Below are positions 1-5,742 of a DNA stretch of 33,417 bases, piece by piece. The stretch is taken from contig NZ_JAMJWG010000044.1 of assembly GCF_024435355.1 (NCBI RefSeq), positions 1 through 33,417 on the forward strand, read 5' to 3'. The first letter of the stretch is position 1, and each line of letters begins with the position of its first letter. Below the pieces are notes generated by a model, which had not been told where the DNA came from, searched no databases, and was given only the letters and a program-made list of their open reading frames with translations. The stretch is from Streptomyces odontomachi. GTDB taxonomy: Bacteria > Actinomycetota > Actinomycetes > Streptomycetales > Streptomycetaceae. The translations under genes and the position numbers were made by a program.

Positions 1-887
1 CTCACTTCTCCGCTCGGGTCCGCCGGCCGCAGGTGGACGATGTCCCCCGCCCCGACCGGCTGCTGCACCCCGTCCGCGGTGGCCAGCACCAGCCGCCCGT
101 CGCCGTCCAGGGCGACCGCCTCACCGGTCATCGTCCGGTCGCCGGGCAGTTCGGCGCGTACCGTGCGCCCGAGCGTGCTACAGCCCGCGGCGTACGTCTC
201 CTGGAGGCCGCAGGCGAACGGGTCGCCGTCCGCCGCACTCCACTCCTCGTACCAGCGGGCCAGGGAGCGCAGGACGGCGCGCAGCAGCGGGTCGCGGTCG
301 GTGGTGGTGGCGCCGGCGAGCGCGAGTGAGCCGGCGGTCGGCACGGGTAGTTCGTCGGCGCGCAGGGTCACGTTCAGGCCGATGCCGATCACCACGGCGG
401 GTCGTCCGCTGTCGTCCGCGGGCGCCTGCTCGGCGAGGATGCCGCCGGTCTTGCGTTCCTCCTGGTCGACCGTCACCAGCAGGTCGTTGGGCCATTTGAG
501 TGCGGTGTCGACGCCCGCGGTGCGGCTGAGGGCGGTCGCGGTGGCGACACCGGCGAGCAGCGGCAGCCAGGTCCACCGGTCGGCCGGCACCCGGGGCCGC
601 AGCAGCACCGAGAAGAACAGTCCCGAGCGCGGCGGTGCGCTCCACCGCCGGTCGAGCCGCCCCCGGGCGGCGGTCTGTTCCTCCGCGACCAGCACCGTCC
701 CCTCGGCCAGGGAGGCGGCACGCGCGACCAGGTCGGAGTTGGTCGAGCCGGTGGACGCGACGACGTCGAGGTGCGACCAGAGCGTGCCGGGCGGCCGCAC
801 CAGGGCGCGCCGCAACGAGGCGGCGTTGAGAGGCGGTCGCCCCAGGTCGGACCAGGGACTGTCATGAGCTTCCGGCGGCGGCGTCAT
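1..887 (-). CDS. birA: Biotin--[acetyl-CoA-carboxylase] ligase, C-terminal end cut by window
   Basis: Activates biotin with ATP and transfers it to the BCCP lysine of biotin carboxylases; cytoplasmic. The frame from ATG 887 gives 295 residues with no stop before the window edge, so the last residues are missing. The biotinyl-AMP loop is seen as ARGRLDRRW near residue 72 and the catalytic KWPNDLL near residue 130, followed by a GIGLNV strand and a small C-terminal SH3-like segment. There is no N-terminal helix-turn-helix of the E. coli BirA kind, so it is probably an enzyme only, not a repressor. It is divergent from pccB, whose partner AccA (5743-7515) carries the target lysine. TAGGGT lies 7 nt before the ATG, which suggests a leaderless message. 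The family is certain; the exact end is unknown. Confidence 0.93.
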   Translation of the reverse strand, partial: MTPPPEAHDSPWSDLGRPPLNAASLRRALVRPPGTLWSHLDVVASTGSTNSDLVARAASLAEGTVLVAEEQTAARGRLDRRWSAPPRSGLFFSVLLRPRVPADRWTWLPLLAGVATATALSRTAGVDTALKWPNDLLVTVDQEERKTGGILAEQAPADDSGRPAVVIGIGLNVTLRADELPVPTAGSLALAGATTTDRDPLLRAVLRSLARWYEEWSAADGDPFACGLQETYAAGCSTLGRTVRAELPGDRTMTGEAVALDGDGRLVLATADGVQQPVGAGDIVHLRPADPSGEV

Positions 888-894
888 GCCGCCC

Positions 895-900
895 ACCCTA
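895..900 (-). promoter_or_regulatory. Probable -10 of leaderless birA promoter
   Basis: Read on the minus strand, TAGGGT fits the TANNNT -10 pattern and is followed by exactly 7 nt and the ATG at 887, so transcription would begin at or next to the start codon. A TTGGGG hexamer at 922-917 would be the -35 with a 16-bp spacer. No Shine-Dalgarno sequence precedes the ATG. Confidence 0.5.
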
Positions 901-915
901 GTTCCGGAACCCGCC

Positions 916-953
916 TCCCCAAGTGCCGCGGCCCGCCCGCTTCCCAAGTGCCG
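916..953. repeat. 25-bp-period short direct repeat upstream of birA
   Basis: CCCCAAGTGCCG-like tracts occur at 916-928 and 941-953, differing by one base. The first overlaps the proposed birA -35. It may be a simple duplication or a pair of binding sites; nothing else supports a function. Confidence 0.4.
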
Positions 954-1044
954 AAGCCCGTCCCCCTCCCCCGGCCGCCCGCCACCCCGACCACACCCCG
1001 ACCCGCCCCGACGAGCGCCCCAAAGCGCCGGCACCCCGGCCGCC

Positions 1045-1234
1045 CCGGCGAGTGAGCCAAAGGGCGCGCCGGTGTCGAGTGGCCCCCCGCGCGGAGCGCC
1101 CGACGAAGGAGGGTCGAGCACGGGGGGTCACTCGACACCGGCTGAGGCGCCCGGAGGCGAACCGAGCCACAAAAAAGGGCCGGTCACTCGACACCGGCTG
1201 AGGCGCCCGGAGGCGAACCGAGCCACAAAAAAGG
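1045..1234 (+). repeat. Structured dispersed repeat, copy 1 (hairpin plus duplicated right arm)
   Basis: The element has a 21-bp stem (1069-1089 with 1121-1141, one G-T pair) closing a 31-nt loop. The right-hand 53 bp (1126-1178) are repeated perfectly at 1182-1234 with a 56-bp period, each ending in an A6 run. A second copy of the element lies in reverse orientation at 3748-3917. The loop core is identical in the two copies, while the stem differs at several places with both strands changed so that pairing is kept. The left outer arm found in copy 2 is missing here. It fills most of the birA-pccB divergent region. It codes for no credible protein and has no U-tract after the stem on either strand. 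Confidence 0.85.
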
Positions 1235-1276
1235 CGGTGTGTGCAACGCCGCACTGCCGAACCGTATCCGCGCCGA

Positions 1277-1282
1277 TACCCT
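1277..1282 (+). promoter_or_regulatory. Possible pccB -10 element
   Basis: TACCCT matches TANNNT and lies 160 bp upstream of the pccB start, just after the repeat element. A start near 1289 would give a leader of about 150 nt. No convincing -35 is visible, so this is a weak call. Confidence 0.3.
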
Positions 1283-1355
1283 ACGAGTCAGTAGCTTCCC
1301 GTGGGCCGGCTGCCGCACATCAGGTGTACGGCACACGGAGTAACGTCCTGGAAGA

Positions 1356-1376
1356 TCAGACCCGTAGCCCGTCTGA
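1356..1376. promoter_or_regulatory. Inverted repeat TCAGAC-N9-GTCTGA in the pccB leader
   Basis: A perfect 6-bp inverted repeat with a 9-nt centre lies 65-86 bp before the pccB ATG. Its size suits a dimeric regulator operator or a small RNA hairpin. The TetR regulator at 7726-8439 is the obvious local candidate, but nothing in the sequence proves that. Confidence 0.35.
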
Positions 1377-1441
1377 CGTAGCCGCCCTACGGAAAGGCAC
1401 CCGTCCCGTCCGTCCCCAGCAGGCAGGGAGCCGCACGCCCG

Positions 1442-3115
1442 ATGTCCGAGCCGGAAGAGACCCGTCCGACCGCCCCGCAGGCCCATGGTGCCGAGCACGC
1501 ACCCGGTGCCGAGACCGCCGTGGAGCCCGGCGGCACGCCGAAGATCGACATCCACACCACCGCGGGGAAACTCGCCGACCTGGAGCGCCGCATCCAGGAG
1601 GCGGTGCACGCGGGCTCCGCACGAGCCGTGGAGAAGCAGCACGCGAAGGGCAAGCTGACGGCGCGCGAGCGGATCGTGATGCTGCTCGACGAGGCCTCGT
1701 TCGTGGAGCTGGACGAGTTCGCCCGGCACCGCTCCACCGACTTCGGGATGGCGAAGAACCGCCCGTACGGCGACGGGGTCGTGACCGGGTACGGCACCGT
1801 GGACGGCCGTCCCGTGGCGGTGTTCTCGCAGGACTTCACGGTCTTCGGCGGCGCGCTCGGCGAGGTCTTCGGGCAGAAGATCATCAAGGTGATGGACTTC
1901 GCCCTGAAGACCGGCTGCCCGATCATCGGTATCAACGACTCCGGTGGTGCCCGCATCCAGGAGGGCGTCAGCGCGCTCGGCATGTACGGCGAGATCTTCC
2001 GCCGCAACACCCATGCCTCCGGTGTCATCCCGCAGATCTCGCTGGTCCTCGGGCCGTGCGCCGGTGGCGCGGTCTACTCGCCCGCGATCACGGACTTCAC
2101 GGTCATGGTCGACCAGACCTCGCACATGTTCATCACGGGTCCCGACGTCATCAAGACGGTGACGGGCGAGGACGTGGGCTTCGAGGAGCTCGGTGGCGCC
2201 CGCACGCACAACACGGCGTCCGGCGTGGCCCACCACATGGCGGGGGACGAGAAGGACGCCATCGAGTACATCAAGTCGCTGCTGTCGTACCTGCCGTCGA
2301 ACAACCTCACCGACCCGCCCGCCTTCCCCGAGGAGGCGGACGTGACGATCACCGACGAGGATCGCGAGCTGGACGCGCTCGTCCCGGACAGCGCGAACCA
2401 GCCGTACGAGATGCGCACGGTCGTCGAGCATGTCCTGGACGACGGGGAGTTCCTGGAGACGCAGTCGATGTTCGCGCCGAACATCCTCACCGGCTTCGGC
2501 CGCGTCGAGGGTCACCCGGTCGGCATCGTGGCCAACCAGCCGTTGCAGTTCGCGGGCTGTCTGGACATCAACGCGAGCGAGAAGGCGGCGCGCTTCGTGC
2601 GCACCTGCGACGCGTTCAACGTGCCGGTGCTCACCTTCGTCGACGTGCCGGGCTTCCTGCCGGGCGTCGACCAGGAGCACACCGGCATCATCCGGCGCGG
2701 CGCCAAGCTGATCTACGCCTACGCGGAGGCGACGGTCCCGCTGATCACGGTGATCACCCGCAAGGCGTTCGGCGGCGCGTACGACGTGATGGGCTCCAAG
2801 CACCTGGGGGCCGACATCAACCTCGCCTGGCCGACCGCGCAGATCGCGGTGATGGGCGCGCAGGGCGCCGTGAGCATCCTGCACCGGCGCACCATCGCGG
2901 CCGCGCCCGAGGTGGAGCAGTGCGCCCTGCGCGACAAGCTGATCCAGGAGTACGAGGACACCCTCCTCAACCCGTACACGGCGGCGGAGCGCGGCTACAT
3001 CGACGCGGTCATCATGCCGTCCGACACGCGCTGCCACATCGTCCGGGGGCTGCGGCAGCTGCGCACGAAGCGGGAGAGCCTGCCCCCGAAGAAGCACGGG
3101 AACATCCCGCTGTGA
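1442..3115 (+). CDS. pccB: Propionyl-CoA carboxylase beta (carboxyltransferase) subunit
   Basis: The carboxyltransferase moves CO2 from carboxybiotin on the alpha subunit to propionyl-CoA (or acetyl-CoA), giving methylmalonyl- or malonyl-CoA for fatty acids and polyketides. The product has 557 residues with two crotonase-like halves. The first half carries the GGARIQEG and GPCAGGAVYSP oxyanion segments and the second VDVPGFLPG and GGAYDVMGSK. Asp448 in AYDVMG corresponds to the Asp422 that sets short-chain (propionyl/acetyl) specificity in S. coelicolor PccB; AccB-type proteins have Ile there. About 27 extra residues precede the usual N-terminus. AGGGAG at 1425-1430 is the ribosome site, 11 nt from the ATG. 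pccE follows 142 bp downstream. Family certain; substrate inferred from the Asp and the neighbours. Confidence 0.96.
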   Translation: MSEPEETRPTAPQAHGAEHAPGAETAVEPGGTPKIDIHTTAGKLADLERRIQEAVHAGSARAVEKQHAKGKLTARERIVMLLDEASFVELDEFARHRSTDFGMAKNRPYGDGVVTGYGTVDGRPVAVFSQDFTVFGGALGEVFGQKIIKVMDFALKTGCPIIGINDSGGARIQEGVSALGMYGEIFRRNTHASGVIPQISLVLGPCAGGAVYSPAITDFTVMVDQTSHMFITGPDVIKTVTGEDVGFEELGGARTHNTASGVAHHMAGDEKDAIEYIKSLLSYLPSNNLTDPPAFPEEADVTITDEDRELDALVPDSANQPYEMRTVVEHVLDDGEFLETQSMFAPNILTGFGRVEGHPVGIVANQPLQFAGCLDINASEKAARFVRTCDAFNVPVLTFVDVPGFLPGVDQEHTGIIRRGAKLIYAYAEATVPLITVITRKAFGGAYDVMGSKHLGADINLAWPTAQIAVMGAQGAVSILHRRTIAAAPEVEQCALRDKLIQEYEDTLLNPYTAAERGYIDAVIMPSDTRCHIVRGLRQLRTKRESLPPKKHGNIPL

Positions 3116-3133
3116 GGGCCCACGCGCGCGCGT

Positions 3134-3178
3134 CGGCAGGTCCGGCGGGTCCGGTCGTGGGTGCGCGGCGACCTGCCG
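3134..3178 (+). promoter_or_regulatory. Inverted repeat between pccB and pccE
   Basis: CGGCAGGTC (3134-3142) pairs with GACCTGCCG (3170-3178) across a 27-nt GC-rich loop, 18 bp after the pccB stop. It could reduce read-through or protect the pccB message end, which would help set beta over epsilon. No U-tract follows. Confidence 0.3.
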
Positions 3179-3257
3179 GGCCGGCGTGTGGTGTGGCCGG
3201 GCGTGCCGTGGGTACGGGCCGTGGTACGAGAGCGTTCATGAGCGTCCGGGAGCCGTT

Positions 3258-3488
3258 GTGATCAAGGTCGTGAGGGGCAATCCGACGCCGGAGGAGCTGG
3301 CCGCCGCGGTCACGGTGGTGCAGGCGCGTGCCGCCGCGGCGGCGGGCGCCGGCGCGGACTCCGGCGATGGCGCGGACGGCGACGACCCGGCCGTCCGGGA
3401 TGCCTGGGCCGACCCGGCCCGGGTCGCCCGCACCCGCGTGCCCGCACCGGGCCCGCGCGCCTGGGGCCGTACGTTCTGGCCCGGCTGA
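3258..3488 (+). CDS. pccE: Acyl-CoA carboxylase epsilon subunit
   Basis: The epsilon subunit is a small actinobacterial protein that binds the beta hexamer and stimulates its assembly with the alpha subunit. The product has 76 residues. The N-terminal IKVVRGNPTPEELAAA segment, a helix reading LAAAVTVVQARAAA, an acidic Gly/Asp linker and the C-terminal PGPRAWGRTFWPG are typical of the family. The GTG at 3258 is chosen because GGGAG at 3248-3252 lies 5 nt before it and because IKVVRGNP begins family members. Read-through from pccB is likely. Many annotations miss this gene because it is short. Confidence 0.9.
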   Translation: MIKVVRGNPTPEELAAAVTVVQARAAAAAGAGADSGDGADGDDPAVRDAWADPARVARTRVPAPGPRAWGRTFWPG

Positions 3489-3614
3489 CGGGCCCGCGCC
3501 ACCCGGTCCGGCGCGCGCTGGGTACGGGTGCCGTTGCCGTGCCCTCCCGTCCCCGCCGCTTTTGAGTACGCGTACTCAGGCGCGCGTGCCGCCCCCGCCC
3601 GCAGGATCGACCAC

Positions 3615-3737
3615 ATGCTGTGGTCCGACCCCGACGACGAACCGTCCAAGGAACTGCGCGACGCGCAGTCGAAACTCCGCCGGATGGGTCTGGTGGTGGC
3701 GCTGGCCACGGTGCTGGTGATGCTCGTCCTCTGGTAA
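3615..3737 (+). CDS. mmpB: Small single-pass membrane protein, MmpB-like
   Basis: The 40-residue protein starts MLWSDPDDEPSKELRDAQ, has a short amphipathic helix and one C-terminal membrane segment, GLVVALATVLVMLVLW, which ends the chain. I recognise this as the family annotated in Streptomyces as morphogenic membrane protein MmpB, found between the epsilon subunit and maf; the name is from memory. The ATG at 3615 is the only start giving the conserved MLWSDP end. There is a weak GCAGGA ribosome site before it. The T8 tract of repeat copy 2 begins 11 bp after the stop codon. The membrane topology is visible; the function is not. Confidence 0.72.
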   Translation: MLWSDPDDEPSKELRDAQSKLRRMGLVVALATVLVMLVLW

Positions 3738-3747
3738 TGGGGCCCCC

Positions 3748-3917
3748 TTTTTTTTGTGGCTCGGTTCGCCTCCGGGCGCCTCAGCCGGTGTCCAGGGCCC
3801 GCCCGTGCTCGACCCTCCTTCGTCGGGCGCTCCGCGCGCGGGCCCTGGACACCGGCGCGCCCTTCGGCTCACTCGCCGCCGGGGTGGCCGGAGGCGAACC
3901 GAGCCACAGAAAAGGGG
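3748..3917 (-). repeat. Structured dispersed repeat, copy 2 (nested inverted repeats)
   Basis: This is the reverse-complement copy of the element at 1045-1234. An outer 20-bp perfect inverted repeat (3756-3775 with 3888-3907) flanked by T8 and an A-rich run encloses an inner 18-bp perfect stem (3785-3802 with 3838-3855) and a 35-nt loop. Against copy 1 the loop core is identical, but four stem pairs differ with both bases changed. This copy looks like the complete form. It separates mmpB from maf and ends 8 bp before the proposed maf -10. Confidence 0.85.
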
Positions 3918-3924
3918 CTGCCGA

Positions 3925-3930
3925 TACGCT
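3925..3930 (+). promoter_or_regulatory. Probable -10 of leaderless maf promoter
   Basis: TACGCT lies exactly 7 nt before the maf ATG, and no ribosome site is present. A -35 at the usual distance would fall inside the right end of the structured repeat, so the repeat may contribute to this promoter. Confidence 0.5.
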
Positions 3931-3937
3931 GGCCCGC

Positions 3938-4549
3938 ATGACCGATCCGCGCCGTCGTCTCGTGCTCGCCTCCCAGTCCCCCGCCCGGCTCGGGCTGCTC
4001 CGCCAGGCCGGGCTCGCCCCGGATGTGATCGTCAGCGGGGTCGACGAGGACGCCGTGTCGGCGCCGACCCCGGCCGAGCTGGCCCTTGCGCTCGCGGAGG
4101 CCAAGGCGTCGGTGGTCGCCGCGCGGCCCGAGGTCACCCGGAGCGGTGCCCTGGTCGTCGGCTGCGACTCGGTGCTGGACCTGGACGGTCAAGCGCTCGG
4201 CAAGCCGGCCGACGGCGAGGAGGCCACCGCCCGTTGGAAGGCGATGCGGGGCCGCGCCGGCACCCTCCAGACGGGCCACTGCGTCTACGACACCACCACC
4301 GGCCACCACTGCGCCGCGCTGGCGTCCACGGTGGTGCGCTTCGGAGAGCCCACGGACGAGGAGATCGCCGCGTACGTCGCCTCCGGCGAACCGTTGCACG
4401 TCGCCGGCGCCTTCACCCTGGACGGCCGGTCGGCGCCGTTCATCGAGGGCATCGAGGGCGACCACGGCAACGTCATCGGGATCAGCCTGCCCCTGCTGCG
4501 CAAGCTGCTGGGCGAGCTGGGCGTCGGCATCACCGAACTGTGGTCCTGA
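3938..4549 (+). CDS. maf: Maf family nucleoside triphosphate pyrophosphatase
   Basis: Maf proteins hydrolyse non-canonical or modified nucleoside triphosphates to monophosphates and are linked to septum control in some bacteria. The product has 203 residues and opens with the family signature LVLASQSPARLGLLRQAG, where Ser and Arg bind phosphate. It continues with VVGCDSVLDLDGQALGKP (catalytic Asp region), a GRAGTLQTGH segment and the C-terminal IEGDHGNVIGISLPLL. The sequence has the ASQSPAR form rather than the ASxSPRR of E. coli Maf, as is common in actinobacteria. It faces the membrane protein gene at 4588-5064, with 38 bp between the stops. Confidence 0.93.
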   Translation: MTDPRRRLVLASQSPARLGLLRQAGLAPDVIVSGVDEDAVSAPTPAELALALAEAKASVVAARPEVTRSGALVVGCDSVLDLDGQALGKPADGEEATARWKAMRGRAGTLQTGHCVYDTTTGHHCAALASTVVRFGEPTDEEIAAYVASGEPLHVAGAFTLDGRSAPFIEGIEGDHGNVIGISLPLLRKLLGELGVGITELWS

Positions 4550-4555
4550 CCGCAG

Positions 4556-4595
4556 CCGGTCGACAGCTTGGTTGACCGGTCGGCAGCCTAGTTGC
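4556..4595. repeat. 20-bp tandem duplication between convergent genes
   Basis: Two adjacent 20-bp units (4556-4575 and 4576-4595) match at most positions and lie over the stop codon of the minus-strand gene. CCGGTC and GACCGG within them could form a short hairpin serving as a weak bidirectional terminator. Confidence 0.5.
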
Positions 4596-5064
4596 GCCCC
4601 GGCTTCGGTCGCGGCAGCCGGGCGGGCCACTTGAGCCATCCGGGGCGGACGGGTCGTTCGTCACCGCGTTCGTCGTAGGCGATGAGGCTCAGCACGAGCA
4701 GCCCCATCATCACCATCATGAACACGAAGACGAACCAGCCGAGCAGGCCGACCGACACGGCGCCCAGCACGCCGTGCACCACGGCGGCGGTGACCAGCAG
4801 GATCCGCCAGAAGCCGGTGACGTCACGGTCGCGTATGGCCGCGCGCAGCAGCGCGAAGGCGCACAGCAGCAGGTACACGCCGACGATCACGCCCAGGATC
4901 CAGGTGGAGACCTTCATGACGTGCGGGTCGAGGCCGGCCAGCGACATCTGCTGACGGTCCACCACCAGCCCGAGGAAGCCGTTGATCCCGGCCAGGCCGA
5001 GCGCCTCCAGGATCAGGATGATCGCTGCCACCACGGCCACCGGTCTGCGTGCCACGGCGCCCAC
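4588..5064 (-). CDS. Four-helix integral membrane protein of unknown function
   Basis: The 158-residue protein has four hydrophobic segments: about 9-33 (VAVVAAIILILEALGLAG), 52-74 (WILGVIVGVYLLLCAFALL), 87-109 (FWRILLVTAAVVHGVLGAV) and 111-130 (WFVFVFMMVMMGLLVLSL). A basic, proline-rich C-terminal tail follows (RPGWLKWPARLPRPKPGRN). I recognise it as a conserved Streptomyces protein between maf and accA, but no function is known to me. GTG 5064 is taken as the start; GTG 5055 would remove three residues and is equally possible. Two 21-bp-spaced repeats lie upstream at 5092-5129. Its place inside the carboxylase island is the only functional clue. Confidence 0.85.
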   Translation of the reverse strand: MGAVARRPVAVVAAIILILEALGLAGINGFLGLVVDRQQMSLAGLDPHVMKVSTWILGVIVGVYLLLCAFALLRAAIRDRDVTGFWRILLVTAAVVHGVLGAVSVGLLGWFVFVFMMVMMGLLVLSLIAYDERGDERPVRPGWLKWPARLPRPKPGRN

Positions 5065-5091
5065 CCGCCTTCGTTGCCGTCTCCTCGGTGC

Positions 5092-5129
5092 TCCCGAAAA
5101 GGAACATCAGTGTCCCGAAAGGGAACATC
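5092..5129. promoter_or_regulatory. Two direct repeats 21 bp apart upstream of the membrane protein gene
   Basis: TCCCGAAAAGGAACATC (5092-5108) and TCCCGAAAGGGAACATC (5113-5129) differ at one base and are spaced by 21 bp, two helical turns. Each has a TCCC/GGGA inverted core. They lie 28-65 bp upstream of the minus-strand start at 5064, as expected of tandem operator sites on one face of the DNA. Confidence 0.5.
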
Positions 5130-5742
5130 GCGCAGGCTACTAACGGGTAGACCGCACGACAAGGGATCGCGTACGAGGTGCCGTCCGGGCGCGCGGGGCA
5201 GCGCGACGCGCCCGTGACTCCAACCGGCCGAACCGTGCCCACACCCACCCGCGCGAAAGCTGCGCGCCAAACGCGGGAACCATTCGGCGCGTCTTGCGCG
5301 ACCTCACCAGTGGGGCCAAAGCACGGGCAAAGAATTCCTTGATCCAGTCGTAGGAAGTCCACAAAGAAACCCGATCAGCCGCAGCGCGCTCTCACAGAGA
5401 CCCGGGCATCGCCGGGGAGCTAAGGTGCGAGGCAGTAGGCCTGTACAACGGGCCGGACGAGGGATTTCGCAGACGACTCGGCAGGCTTTTCACGCTCCGT
5501 GTGGGAAACCTCACCCCTGGGGACGGGTCGAAAGCCCGTGTCGGTTGTCCCTAAAATCAGGATGCTGTAGGTCCTGATGGCAGGGTGTCGTCAGACCCTT
5601 ATGTCAGGGAGTCGTCAGTCCTTGATGTCAGGGTGTGGGCAGCGACGTCTTCGGCACGATGATCCGCCGGGCACCCGCTCGGGTGCACCGGCCGGGGGTC
5701 CGGGGGGCGTCCCCCGGAGAACACAGCGAGGAGGGAGCCATC
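5130..5742 (+). promoter_or_regulatory. Long accA upstream region: promoter, repeats, hairpins
   Basis: This stretch of about 610 bp has no credible gene. TAAAAT at 5552-5557 is the best -10, with TCGAAA at 5528-5533 as a possible -35 (18-bp spacer). It would give a leader of about 180 nt that contains the 24-bp repeats at 5558-5643, a hairpin at 5671-5686 (GCACCC-GCTC-GGGTGC) and a second at 5700-5717 (CCGGGGG-GCGT-CCCCCGG). The second hairpin ends 10 nt before the GAGGAGGGAG ribosome site at 5728-5737. The 5130-5520 part shows nothing I can name. Confidence 0.5.
5558..5643. repeat. 24-bp tandem repeat in the accA leader
   Basis: Three clear units begin at 5581, 5605 and 5629 (CAGGGTGTCGTCAG, CAGGGAGTCGTCAG, CAGGGTGTGGGCAG), and a degenerate one begins at 5558. 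The period is 24 bp. They lie just downstream of the TAAAAT -10, so they would be in the transcript or bound by a regulator over the early transcribed region. Confidence 0.7.

Noticed and set aside
886..3261. Very long open frames overlapping pccB on both strands
   Set aside because: They are shadows of high-GC third-position bias; only the 1442-3115 frame gives a known protein family.
3748..3917. Repeat copy 2 as an intrinsic terminator for mmpB because of its T8 tract
   Set aside because: The T run precedes the stem on the plus strand, and A-rich sequence follows it; on the minus strand the order is also wrong. No stem is followed by a U-tract.
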